A DNA stretch of 64,000 nucleotides, from positions 744,001 through 808,000 of the forward strand of contig JAMPIV010019851.1 in the NCBI GenBank assembly GCA_024509875.1, in the 5' to 3' direction. Each line of letters opens with the position of its first letter. The first letter of the stretch is position 1. The position numbers were made by a program, and so were the translations under genes. This document shows positions 10,165 through 21,026 of the stretch, in pieces. The notes below the pieces were generated by a model. It ran no database searches, was not told the DNA's origin, and worked only from the letters and a program-made list of their open reading frames with translations. This DNA comes from Oreohelix idahoensis. Lineage: Eukaryota > Mollusca > Gastropoda > Stylommatophora > Oreohelicidae.

Positions 10165-10696
10165 CTGTCTAAACCAGCGGCAGACAATCCAGGAGCTACG
10201 GTCTGTCTAAACCAGCGGCAGACAATCTAGGAGCTACAGTCTGTCTAAACCAGCGGCACACAATCTAGGCGATACAATCTGTCTAAACCAGCGGCAGACA
10301 ATCTAGGAGCTATGGTCTGTCTAAACCAGTGACAGACAATCTAGGAGCTACGGTCTGTCTAAACCAGCGGCACACAATATAGGAGCTACGGTCTGTCTAA
10401 ACCAGCGACAGACAATCCAGGAGCTACGGTCTGTCTAAACCAGCGGCAGACAATTCAGGCGCTACGGTCTGTCCAAACCACTGGCAGACAATTCAGGAGC
10501 TACGGTCTGTCTAAACCAGCGGCAGACAATTCAGGAGCTACGGTCTGTCTAAACCAGCGGCAGACAATTCAGGAGCTACGGTCTATCTAAACCAGCGGCA
10601 GACAATTCAGGAGCTACGGTCTGTCTAAACCACTGGCAGACAATTCAGGAGCTGCGGTCTGTCTAAACCAGCGGCAGACAATTCAGGAGCTACGGC
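10165..10696. repeat. 38-bp tandem array, about 14 copies (array 2)
   Basis: Same unit as 7786-7980. A run of consecutive later units shares ATTCAGG for ATCTAGG, indicating local amplification. The last unit runs directly into AGGAGCTACGGCGATCTACT, the likely interior of a hAT-like element. Confidence 0.95.
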
Positions 10697-10959
10697 GATC
10701 TACTTTCGAAAGATTCAGCTCTCTAAAGATCTGCATGGATAAAATCTTGCTTTTTTTCAGGTTTCAAAGTATTTGACGTTTTTTTTTTCTTTGCGTCAAT
10801 TATATTGCCGTTATACCCTGTTCAGCCGAACGGTTATATACTGAAGCACATTAAAAACGCACCACCTGTATAATCCAGGAACAGAGTGTGAAATGTAAAT
10901 ATAAGTGTGTACAAGTTTACATATTTGGAATCTTTATTCATTTTCCTATGAATCCATGC

Positions 10960-11690
10960 TGGTCATTAAATTGTACATTTGATTGTTATGGAATTCATTG
11001 CATTCTGTGCAGGCAAGGGAGAAAACCAAAAATACAAAAAATGCACGTGCGTTATCCTGCTGGAGAAGCTGCAAGTCTGGATAAATTGTGAACGCAGGAG
11101 CAACCAGTGCATCCAGAACCTCATCTCGATATGTCACAGCATTAACATTTCCACGGAAGACGTGAAGAGGCAAGCGATGGTGAAAACTGAATCCTCCCCA
11201 AATGTGAATACTGCCACCTCGAGATCGGTTGACACAGCAATCTGCAAAGCGCTCTTCACACCGTCGCTAAATCCGCATACGTCCATCTGCAAAGGATATG
11301 TTGAATCTGTTCTCGTCTGTGAATAGGACAGCATTCCACAGCAGTCTAGTCCATCTGATATGTTGCTCTGCCCATTGCAGGTGCTGCTAACGATGTCTGT
11401 GAGTCAAGTTTGGCCCAACATAAGGTCGTCTTGCAGTAAGGCCTGTATCTCTGAGTCGTCGTATGACTGTCATTCGAGAGACTTGCCCATGTCTACCCAC
11501 TATTGCTCTTGCGGTTTGACTTGCCGGGAGAGTCAATTCCTTAGGTGACTTAGCACAATATGACGATCTTGCGCAGGGGTAGTAACTCGTGGTTGGCCAC
11601 TCCGAAGTCTATCCCGGGCACTGCCAGTGGTTCCGTAACGTTCATTGAGACGTACAATAGTGCTGTGGTGGCAATTCATCCTTCAAAGTA
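10960..11690 (-). pseudogene. Tc1-like transposase pseudogene
   Basis: The minus strand, read in shifting frames, gives an ordered series of Tc1-family landmarks. These are RHIVLSHLRNRL-like helix DNA near 11560, YVG.NLTHRHR-like linker near 11410, VLFTDENRFN (first catalytic Asp, about 11310), SIHIWGGFS (about 11200), GNVNAVTYRDEVL (about 11140) and LLQQDNARA (second Asp, about 11050). After that motif similarity stops, so the third catalytic acidic residue is missing. Several frameshifts and stops break the frame. It is a dead DDE transposase, truncated at its C-terminus, lying inside hAT-like copy a. Confidence 0.75.
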
Positions 11691-11954
11691 AACGGTAGTT
11701 TACCGAATGTTAGCCTCATTTCAAGGAGAATGTAGCGTTCTTCTCTCATGCAGTTCACTGTAAAAGTGAAGTCAGTAAGACGGCTTGTGAATTTTCACCG
11801 GGAACGCGGAAAAAGTATCTTCAGTCCTGAGAATATTCGCTATTTTAAATGTCGACGGGAGAGGGCTAGTTGGACGTTTCTCTAGTTTTAAAATTCTTTA
11901 TGTCCTCTCCCCTCATTTACATAGGGGTCTACCAAATGTAAAGGGAGGTAGGAG

Positions 11955-12017
11955 TGACTGAGAGGTAGGGCGTCCGCCTTCAATTCTAAAGGTATCGGGT
12001 TCGCTTCCATTACAGGG
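11955..12017 (+). mobile_element. tRNA-like SINE head, interrupted by a V-type SINE
   Basis: TGACTGAGAGGTAGGGCG looks like an A-box region and GGGTTCGCTTCC (11998-12009) like a B box. The sequence continues after the nested SINE at 12302. It is too short to define a family. Confidence 0.35.
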
Positions 12018-12301
12018 GGAGCCGCGGTAGCGCAGTGGTTAGTGCACTGGCTTCCTAGTTCGATGGTCCATGGTTCGATCCCCAGTTGAGGTGGGATTTT
12101 TTAGACCGCAAACGGCTCCGAGGTCGACCCAGCCTCATGAATTGGGTACCAGAGCAACTCTGGGAAGGTTAAGGCGGCCAGCGTGATGCTGACCACATCA
12201 CCCCTAGTGTGCCGATGGTCAAGAAAATATGGGCCTAACACCATATTCCCAATATGCCTCAATGGACGTGTAAAGGGATCCCTTACCTTTACCTTACCCA
12301 C
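12018..12301 (+). mobile_element. V-type tRNA-derived SINE with short TSD
   Basis: Box A TAGCGCAGTGG (12028-12038) and box B GGTTCGATCCC (12071-12081) are both perfect. The body includes CATGAATTGGGTACCAGAG and GGGAAGGTTAAGGCGGCCAG, and the tail is TTACCTTTACCTTACC. TACAGGG flanks it exactly (12011-12017 and 12302-12308). The tail resembles the end of SINE-A, hinting at a shared mobilising LINE. Confidence 0.8.
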
Positions 12302-12475
12302 TACAGGGAATGTAATTGATGGCATTATGTTCAGAACCAGTGGTCCATAATGAAGTCGAAAAAATAGGAGATCCCGCGTGCAAATTGCACACGTTAAAAG
12401 TTCCTCGGCAGTTTCAAATCATAAAGTGTAGGCCTTTCTAACGTTAAATTGCGGTCGACCGGTTGTCGACCCCTG

Positions 12476-13029
12476 GTATAAACGTATCTCTTGTATACTT
12501 CTTGTACAGTGTATATGTTTGAGAAATCCTACACTGCGTAAATACGTATTATCAAGGCCTGTCTACTTTAACTAGTGGTCTATGGTTTTCTCCTTCAAAT
12601 TGATGGCGTAAGCAGCTTGTGCATTCGTATTTTTGTAAGCTAGCAAGCGTCCATTTGAACACGCACTGTAGTTAAACCAATGGACATTTTGTTAAGACAA
12701 TACCAGTGGGAAAACTCTTCATGGTTGTGCCTATGGAACTATACGAGCTAAGCCATTTAGTCGTGCTTTTTATTCTTCTTCTGCTTTATCATCGTCGTCA
12801 TTGTAACCATCATTAGCTAACAGCTAATTCGCCAGTAGCAACAGCTTCTTCTTTATTTTGATTGTTTGTTTGTGCTTGAGTGGCTTACACTTCTTTCCAA
12901 ATTCAGAACCGAACTGAAGTAAGGACAAAATGTTATAGACTATTATATAGCTCCCACTTTCGTCCTTTATCTGGACCTCTCGTTGTGATTGCTCATTTAC
13001 ATCGTTTTGTATAGGTATGGAGTCCCCGG
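12476..13029. other. Unassigned interval
   Basis: No feature I can support. A TTCTTCTTCTGC stretch near 12774 is the only low-complexity sequence. Confidence 0.5.
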
Positions 13030-13195
13030 GATAAGAGAGGTACAGGACGACCGACAAACACAGGGAGACGAGAACTGGAGACAGACATAAACAGGGAGAA
13101 AGACAACTTGGGAGGGCGATGAACGGACGGCAAAGGAAGACTTTACGTAAATTTGTTAAAGACCTGTGCTCCTTAGGAATTTAACGAATAATAAA
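13030..13195 (+). pseudogene. LINE 3'-end fragment (post-RT tail)
   Basis: In one plus frame it reads GRPTNTGRRELETDI, the GRP..TWRR.LE.D signature that follows the RT domain in many non-LTR elements. A second frame gives a LLKTCAP-like ending near 13155-13170. It is 5'-truncated with frame changes and AATAATAAATAAAT follows. A similar fragment is at 17844-17957. Confidence 0.5.
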
Positions 13196-13621
13196 TAAAT
13201 GTACATCAGCGGAATATTTCGAGATGGTCCCTTTTACCAATAGCATGGTAACCACGTAACCTTTAATTTAAAACTGTGTTTCGTTGGTTTGACTCCACCC
13301 CAGGTTTAGAATGGAATCGTTCGTTACAGAGATACTGTCTAGCGAAGCGAAGCCAGTCGGGAAAGGTGTCGTGAGGTAAATGTGGCCGAGATTTGTCACA
13401 GTGTGCTGAATGTGTACATTAGTAAAGAACATGGTTAAGAGATGCAGACGTTAATGTGTGTCCAACACACGCAGTTCCTCTAATACTGATAGCTTGCTGG
13501 TACGGCTTCCTTTTCAATCAGGTAGTTATTTTATGTGTGTTCAGGTTTTATTCTTAGTGAAAGCCCAGGTGTGAACAGTTGTGTTAAAAAATGTTAATGA
13601 CTGTGTATCCGTACCAGTCCA
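13196..13621. other. Unassigned interval before the 26-bp array
   Basis: No supported coding or RNA feature. Confidence 0.5.
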
Positions 13622-15192
13622 TCAAACTTGACCGTTGTGGGGATAACCACACTTGACCGTTATGGGGATAACCACACCTGACCGTTGTGGGGATAACTTC
13701 ACTTGACCGTTGTGGGGATAACTACACTTGACCGATGTGGGGATAACTTCACTTGACCGTTGTGGGGATAACTACACTTGACCGGTGTGGGGATAACTAC
13801 ACTTGACCGGTGTGGGGATAACTACACCTGACCGTTGTGGCGATAACTACACTTGACCGGTGTGGGGATAACTTCACTTGACCGTTGTGGGGATAACTAC
13901 ACTTGACCGGTGTGGGGATAACTTCACTTGACCGTTGTGGGGATAACTACACTTGGCCGGTGTGGGGATAACTACACTTGGCCGGTGTGGGGATAACTTC
14001 ACCTGGCCGGTGTGGGGATAGCTTCACTTGGCCGGTGTGGGGATAACTTCACTTGGCCGGTGTGGGGATAACTACTTTTGACCGGTGTGGGGATAACTAC
14101 ACTTGCCTGGTGTGGGGATAACTTCACTTGGCCGGTGTGGGGATAACTACACTTGGCCGGTGTGGGGATAACTTCACTTGGCCGGTGTGGGGATAACTTC
14201 ACTTGGCCGGTGTGGGGATAACTGCACTTGACCGATGTGGGGATAACAACACTTGACCGGTGTGGGGATAACTACACTTGCCGTTGTGGGGATAACTACA
14301 CTTGACCGGTGTGGGAATAACTACACTTGACCGGTGTGTGGATAACTACAATAAATAAATATTAGACAAACATATGTTTTCGGGCACTAGTAAGAAATAA
14401 AGAAGTAGAAAACTATACAACAGAAAAACAACAGACGTGAGTGGCTTACCCAGGACTCGAACCCAGGACCTTCCGTGCGACAACCCCGCCTAGCTATGCA
14501 GTGGTGATAACTACACTTGGCCGTTGTGGGGATAACTACACTTGACCGTTGTGGGGATAAATACACCTGACCGTTGTGTGAATAACTACACTTGACCGTT
14601 GTGTGGATAACTACACTTGGCCGTTGTGGGGATAAATACACCTGACCGTTGTGTGGATAACTACACACTGGGGATAACACTTGACCGTTGTGTGGTATAA
14701 CTTGACCGTTGTGTGGATAACTACACTTGACCGTTGTGTGGATAACTACACTTGGCCGTTGTGGGGATAAATACACCTGACCGTTGTGGGGATAACTACA
14801 CTTGACCGTTGTGGGGATAACTACACTTGACCGTTGTGGGGATAACTACACTTGACCGTTGTGGGGATAACTACACTTGACCGTTGTGGGGATAACTACA
14901 CTTGACCGTTGTGGGGATAAATACACTTGACCGTTGTGGGGATAAATACACCTGACCGTTGTGGGGATAACTACACTTGACCGTTGTGTGGATAACTACA
15001 CTTGGCCGTTGTGGGGATAAATACACCTGACCGTTGTGGGGATAAATACACCTGACCGTTGTGGGGATAAATACACCTGACCGTTGTGGGGATAAATACA
15101 CTTGGCCGTTGTGGGGATAAATACACTTGGCCGTTGTGGGGATAACTACACTTGACCGTTGTGGGGATAAATACACTTGACCGTTGTGGGGA
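13622..15192. repeat. 26-bp minisatellite, about 54 copies, split by a SINE-D fragment
   Basis: The core is ACTTGACCGGTGTGGGGATA plus AC(T/A)(A/T)C spacers. Left of the interruption (13622-14350) most units carry CCGGTGTGG and TTGGCCGG variants. Right of it (14507-15192) nearly all carry CCGTTGTGG, often with AAATACACCTG. Some units near 14660-14705 are truncated. Minus-strand peptides of the SYPHTGQVKLSPH kind come from the repeat alone. Confidence 0.95.
14350..14505 (-). mobile_element. SINE-D fragment inside the 26-bp array
   Basis: It matches 8700-8845 closely in the same orientation, starting ATTAGACAAACATA and passing AACAACAGACGTGAGTGGCT to CGCCTAGCTAT. The B-box region is degraded (GACTCGAACCC). 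It is truncated before the distal half of the 464-bp unit. Adjacent repeat units are disturbed, with AATAAATAAAT on the left and GCAGTGGTGATAAC on the right. Confidence 0.8.
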
Positions 15193-15474
15193 CCTTAATA
15201 TAAAAAGTCAAATAATTTATGACGTCATCTGCTCGTATTGTGAAATAAACCTTCTCTTTGGCCAGAACGTACTTAATCCGCGGTGCGGGCAACGACAGAA
15301 GCATATTTTTTTCGTCCGTAATAAGTTTAATTGTAATCGAGTTCAAGTTGTTGTAGATAAGTAGCTGTTTTGAATTACGATACAAGAAGTGTTAACGTGA
15401 AGCGTGCACAGTACTGGGCTGTTATGATGCAACAACTCCTAGCGAAGAAATGTTCATTCCTTTCTATTATCACG

Positions 15475-15592
<118 letters not shown>

Positions 15593-15697
15593 TTAACACG
15601 CAGAGTATGGCAAAATCCCACAGAGGGCTGTTACGTTTAACCGCGGCTATGTAGGGAAGTTCAAAGAAAGAAACGAGCATTGAATGGCATGAGGACA

Positions 15698-15902
15698 TTC
15701 ATTATGGAAAGCTGTTTTAGGAGTTAACTACTTTCGTTTTAAAGTAAGTTTATTTTTACATAATGTAGGAAAGTTTCAGCTGCTTCTGATCACGAATAGA
15801 GTTCTCACAATTTGAAGCAGCTGAAACTTTCCTACATTATGTAAAAATAAACTTACTTTAAAACGAAAGTAGTTAACTCCTAAAACAGCTTTCCATAATG
15901 AA
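15698..15902. repeat. Perfect inverted repeat: two 89-bp arms, 27-nt loop
   Basis: Left arm 15698-15786, loop 15787-15813, right arm 15814-15902. I compared the arms base by base and found no mismatch. The arms begin TTCATTATGGAAAGCTG and end CAGCTGCTTC. They contain no tandem repeat and no recognised transposon end. A transcript from either strand would fold into a perfect ~89-bp duplex. Confidence 0.97.
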
Positions 15903-16372
15903 ATATACACAATGGTAAGTACAACTTGTTTTTTTTTAATTTTAAAAATTTTTCTGCACTTAGTACTGTATAAATTGCATGCATGTTTAAAAATCACTGA
16001 CCATTTCAATTAAGTGCATGTCATAGCGCTTTCATCTCTTCCCATTTTCATATATAACACTGTATGTTATCATTATAAATAAATCATTTAATGTAAAACC
16101 AGTAACGGTAGTCATGTCTCAAATTACCTCGTAAAAATGTAGTTTTTCAACACGAATACTAAGTTTGAACTTCAGTCGCCCATGACATTGCGTCTCAGTA
16201 TGATGCCTATTAATAATTAAATGAAGCTCATGTCTTTTCCTTAACGGAGACAGTCTGTTTGTATACACAATGTGATATAACAACGAAGATCTTTCGTACA
16301 TATATTTTTTTTTTAGTTTAACAATTATAATTAATAAAAATTTAGAGGTACAATTATATGCGATTTTTTTGA
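15903..16372. other. Unassigned AT-rich interval
   Basis: AT-rich sequence without a recognisable element. It includes poly-T runs at about 15929 and 16305. Confidence 0.5.
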
Positions 16373-16382
16373 TATATTTATT

Positions 16383-16623
16383 GAAAGAGTGGTTAGAGCG
16401 CTGGTCTCTGTGGCAAAGGTGCTGGGTTCAATTCACGGTATTGACACACTCCAGTCTACTCAGCTGTAAATGGGTACCTGATTTTGCTCGTAAGTTAGAG
16501 AGAAGGAAAAGGCGGCGAGGAAGGGCACTGGTCACTTCACCTTTCGATGCGGGACCTAATATAGTGAAGTCTCTAACTCTTCACTCCACTACGGCAGTAT
16601 CGGCTATGGGACCACCTTTACCT
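16383..16623 (+). mobile_element. SINE-A copy with 10-bp TSD
   Basis: TATATTTATT flanks the element exactly (16373-16382 and 16624-16633). The tRNA-like head (GAGTGGTTAGAGCGCTGG) and B-box-like GGTTCAATTC precede the body CAGTCTACTCAGCTGTAAAT and the tail CCACCTTTACC. This copy sets the family's full length at about 241 bp. Confidence 0.9.
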
Positions 16624-16633
16624 TATATTTATT

Positions 16634-17119
16634 ATTCACTGCCCACTTCACGCACCATACCGCACAACACGCACCATACTTCACTACACGCACCATACCG
16701 ATACCTGTTTGAAATGAACATTGAAATAATAATTTCCCACCAAATATTTTAGACGAAATTATAAAAATTTCGTAAAATTTGTTTACACACTATAAATGAA
16801 TACCATATGAAGCAAACATAAAAACATCTTTACTCTTTCTCTCTCCAGTATTTCGCCCTATAAAGGAAGGAATGGTGGAAATATCTGCCTTATGGATTAT
16901 AATAACTACAACGCAATGCGATATACCTATTTATTTTTTCCAGGCAAGAATTACTGTACAGTGATTCGTGCCTGAGTTAAGCGCCTGTTACCTAGGTAGG
17001 AATCACTTGTCCAGTACGGTAGCATGCACTGTACAGTGCGTGTTACTGGTTCAGTGCTTCCTGCCTCCTACACCGGTACTACGGTTTCTCTGTGTAGGTA
17101 GTTCCAAGCAGATACTGTC
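16634..17119. other. Unassigned interval with short palindromes
   Basis: CACTGTACAGTG-type palindromes occur near 16955 and 17032. CGCACCATAC recurs four times at 16650-16700 as a tiny imperfect tandem repeat. No gene is supported. Confidence 0.45.
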
Positions 17120-17262
17120 GTAGGGAAGTGATGTGTTATACTAGATCCAGCTTTATGAGCTGGGGTGACAAGTTCTTTTTCTCGCTACTTTTGCTTTCTC
17201 TAACTCAAGAGCAGAATACCCAGTTACAGCTGAGCAGACTCGACCCTGACGTTACCATGTGT
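17120..17262 (-). mobile_element. SINE-A fragment, head missing
   Basis: Reverse complement of the SINE-A body: ATCCAGCTTTATGAG, CTCTAACTCAAGAGCAG, CAGTTACAGCTGAGCAGACT and GACGTTACCATG. The tRNA-like head is absent, and the tail end merges into unique sequence. Confidence 0.75.
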
Positions 17263-17843
17263 TATAAGCAGAAGATAAAGGTATAAAGAAGAATTGGGAA
17301 ACCATGCGTGAATTACATATGTTGCGTGTGAACATTGCTAAGAACATGATAATGTAACAAGAGAGGGCAAGGCTTTGTTATAATGCGTCTTGGTTGAACT
17401 AGTTTCAGAGTGCTCTGTACTGTGCATGTGGTGCGTCAGTCTGTGCACCCAGCCAGAGTGATATAGACCGGTATCTCTGCTGGGAATAAAGTTCTGCATG
17501 ACGATTGTGCTACGCTTAAGATTTTGGGTTGGGATGCGATTTTACTTACTGATAATGAGATTTGGGATGTGGTGTTGTATATAGTGTTTGGGCTTAGATG
17601 TAATATTTCATACAGAGTGTGGATTGGTGTGTGATAGTACATATATAATGTGGACTTCGATTTCATGTTACTTATCATGTATGGATTTAACAGCGGAAAC
17701 TATGAAGAAGTTATAGATTTTTATAATTGGTTGCTTGCGTAGAAGAACCAGACAAGTGCCAGTGGAGCAAGAGATGAGAAGACGACGCTAGCGATGAATA
17801 GGACACATATTGATAACATTGCACGGCAGCCCTTGTTCTTGAA
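17263..17843. other. Unassigned interval
   Basis: No supported feature. Confidence 0.5.
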
Positions 17844-17956
17844 CACCCATGGTAAGAGCGGCAGAGGGAGACCTTAAAACACACGAAGAAGAAAACTGGA
17901 GACACATGGCAGGTGGTCTTGGCATAACTTTGTTAAAGTCCTATGCCCTGTGTGGA

Positions 17957-17957
<1 letters not shown>
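17844..17957 (+). pseudogene. LINE 3'-end fragment joined to a TA tract
   Basis: It encodes GRGRP followed, after a one-base frame change, by EENWRHMAG and a LLKSYALCG ending. This corresponds to the post-RT tail of RTE-like LINEs. The element stops and (TA)n begins immediately, as if the dinucleotide tract grew from the retrotransposon tail. Confidence 0.5.
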
Positions 17958-18015
<58 letters not shown>

Positions 18016-18029
18016 AATATATATATATA

Positions 18030-18066
<37 letters not shown>
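17958..18066. repeat. (TA)n microsatellite, interrupted
   Basis: TA tract with TTTTAA and TTTA interruptions, directly following the LINE fragment. Confidence 0.97.
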
Positions 18067-18069
<3 letters not shown>

Positions 18070-19374
18070 GATGTCATGTTGTTATATGGAGTTTTGATTA
18101 GCACAAGGTATTAAATGGGATTTAGTGCTTGGATTGTTGAGCAAAGTTTGATGCTTATAGAGTTTTAGTAGTGTATAGTGTGTTACACTTATGGAGTGAA
18201 TCGTTTAGTAGTATGTTGTGTGCCACATTTGTCGAGTGAATTTGATCTGTCAAATATGGTACTGAGAATTGACTTACATGATGATGATATGGGCTGTTTT
18301 CTTGTTTGTTGATTTTTATGCTCTCACATTTATATGTCAGTCATGTTGTAGGTTGGTATGGTTCTAGTATTTTTTTATAAACAGACAACTTTGTCTCGTT
18401 TCTATGTTTTCCATTTTTGTTTATCTTGCAGCAGAATGAGAAATATAATCTCAGAATAATCGTGATTAACGTTAGTTAAGTCATGAGCTTAGCGAAGCGT
18501 GTGTGTTACTTAGAGCCATGTACGTGTTATATCATTGGGCCAGGAGCGGACCAACAGTGGTCTGGACCCCTGGGCAATAAGGGTCATTCCCCCTAAACCC
18601 TCATCCCAGAGTGGACCTCATACTAATGTGGGCCCTCGGGCACTGACCGATTGCCGGATCGTTCCGTCTGCCCCTGCATCGGGCTAATCATAATAAACAC
18701 AGACCATCTTACATTCAATCTTCCGAGGATTTTTTTCATTTAAAAATTGGTGTTCCATCTACTTAAACTTCTGACTCAATGTTATCATTATTAAAAAAAT
18801 ACAACAAAAACATGCATTATTATACATTTATCCTTATCAGAAAATACATAAATAATAAGTTAAAAAAAACGAACAAACGACGTGGACGTGGCACCAACAA
18901 CCATCAAACCCCAAAAAAATTTAAAAAAATGCACTATGTAAGCCGTAAGTATGGGGGTTTTCTACCCACAATATGGCAAGAGCATATGCCGTAAGAATAT
19001 GCGTGGGTGACCGCAGCTGAGGTTCAGATAAAAATAAAATGAGATACATAAGGCAACTGGACATAAATCCAAAATAGCTAAAGGATTCAAGCTGCCGATC
19101 AGCAACGAAAAAGCGGCTAAAAAATGCTCCAACGGCACACTAAACAGAAAAAATTGTACGGGAGAAGAATCACACAACTACCCGAACCCCATAAAACCAC
19201 CACTAACAGGGCTAAGGAAGAGAAAAGAACATCCGAAAGGATCAAACAGGAAAAAGTAGCAAATCCAAACAACTAGTTCACCTCAAAACCACGCATTCCC
19301 AAACCCAAAAAACTCAAAATTTATGACCCCTAATGGGCGCTCCCCCTGTACTACTTGTTACCCCACACCACATG
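18067..19374. other. Unassigned; becomes A/C-rich after about 18840
   Basis: 18537-18665 is a GC-richer patch (CCAGGAGCGGACCAACAGTG to CTGCCCCTGCATCG) that looks like an element but is not recognised. From about 18840 onward the plus strand is increasingly dominated by A and C homopolymers. Confidence 0.4.
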
Positions 19375-19690
19375 TTAGGAAGAATTGACTGTTTTCTACA
19401 TATTGTACTCAAGACTGTGAATTTGTAACGAAAATGTTAAAAAAATTCGAAAACTAAAAAAACTTCATGCCATCAACCCCCACCCTCCTCACCCCCCAAA
19501 ATTGTACGAAATGTTGACCCAAAGAATTGACTACTTAGTGGTCGGTTTTCAGTGTAAACGTTTGTGATTGTTCAACAAGAATTTTAAACAACGGAATTGA
19601 CAACTTCAAGTGTAAGATTAAAAAGGTCATTCTCTTGTAAAAAAAATCCAAATTCCGGAACAATTGACTACTTCATGTGTAAAACTGTGA
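19375..19690. repeat. Very degenerate repeat around AATTGACTACTTCATGTGTAA
   Basis: Related phrases start near 19382, 19523, 19597 and 19663, each of the form (G/A)AATTGAC(T/A)ACTTCA. Identity is low and spacing irregular. Confidence 0.5.
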
Positions 19691-20159
19691 TTGTACCAGA
19701 GGTTAAAACTAATTAAAAACCCATACCACAAACGAATGTTCACCATCCCAGATTACAAAACATCTCAACTTAGTCAACGACAAAACCCATGTGCCCAGAT
19801 TTTTATTTCCTAGTAAAACAAAAATGACAACCCAAAAAAACAAGTTTAAAAACATCAAATACAAACAGAGTTGTTAGACAGCGTTCGTTGCACGTGAAAA
19901 AGCACTGGGGATCTGGTAACACCAGCCAAGGTAGGCCCATCATTTGTCAAAAAAAAAATAGCTAAACAAGGGTGGAAATGTCCTGCTGGTTGTTTTTTTG
20001 TAAACAAAATAGTTAAAGACAAAAAGAAAATAGGGGCACCAGTTACCCCTTTCTGATAATCATGAACCCCCACCATCATCTTCGTTCGTATTGTCATCAA
20101 TCAAATCCTATAATGTCAAAACAAAAAAATCAACAAAAAACCCATGTTATGTTTTCTTG

Positions 20160-20450
20160 TTTTGGTTGTGTTCTATTACTACCCCCCACCCCCCAAAAAA
20201 TTGCAAGAAAATGCGCCCCAAAACTCGCCAAACGACATCACAAAAACTATTCAAAAAAAAAAAAAAAGAGGAAACCCCCCCCCCCAAACCAAAAAACCAC
20301 CCCACCCCACACAAAAAAAAAAAGTAACCAACACCCCCAACACACACACACACACCCAACACCACAAACACCCAAAAACACACACACCCACCCCACAAAC
20401 CCCCAAACACACACCCCCCCCCACCCCACCAAACCCCCCCCCACACCCCC

Positions 20451-20510
<60 letters not shown>

Positions 20511-20625
20511 ACCCCCCCCCCCCCCCGACCCCCCCCCCCCCCCCCCCCCCCACCCCCCCCCCCCCCAACCCAACCCCCCCCCCCCCCCACCCCCCCCACC
20601 CCCCCCCCCCCCCACACCCCCCCCC

Positions 20626-20657
<32 letters not shown>

Positions 20658-20880
20658 ACCCACCCCCCCACCCCCCCCCCCCAACAACACCCACCCAAAC
20701 CCACACCCAAACCCCACCCACCCCCCCACCCAGCCAAACACCAACCACCCCCCACACCCCCCACCCCCCACACCCCCACCCCACCCCCCCCCCCACCCCC
20801 ACACCCCCCCCCCCACACCCCCCCCCCCCCCCCCCCCCCCCCCCACCCCACCCCCCCCCACCCCCCCCCCCACACAAAAA
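20160..20880. repeat. C-rich / (CCA)n low-complexity block
   Basis: About 700 bp made almost only of C and A, with C homopolymers dominating 20405-20870. All three plus frames are open (Pro/His/Thr-rich) and the minus frames read Gly/Val/Trp. None is a gene. Length and exact sequence are probably unreliable. Confidence 0.95.
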
Positions 20881-21026
20881 CCACTCGCATGCATGCACAC
20901 ATTCACGCAACTGCCCTTCCTCACTACTTTTTACCGCTGTTATTGTCTCACCCGCATTAATGTTTCCAGCCCCCTTGTTGGTTCACGAACAAGTGCACCA
21001 ATATGTTAATGGAGTGTCAGATGAAG

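Larger units (their letters stand above)
10680..12475 (+). mobile_element. hAT-like element (copy a), carrying later insertions
   Basis: Its left side (CAGGTTTCAAAGTATTTGACG, 10759-10779) and right side (TTTTCACCGGGAACGCGG, 11793-11810; CGGTCGACCGGTTGTCGACC, 12451-12470) have counterparts in the fragments at 22483-22955 and 36985-37195. The right end read in reverse begins CCAGGGGTCGACAACCG, matching a hAT terminal inverted repeat. Between them sit a Tc1-like pseudogene (about 10960-11690) and a nested SINE (12018-12301). No hAT transposase frame is visible, so this is probably non-autonomous. Outer limits are uncertain because the left end is amplified into a 38-bp array. Confidence 0.55.

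Noticed and set aside
5601..15192. Regular arrays examined as possible CRISPR loci
   Set aside because: Units are contiguous or nearly so with no unique spacers, and the context is eukaryotic.
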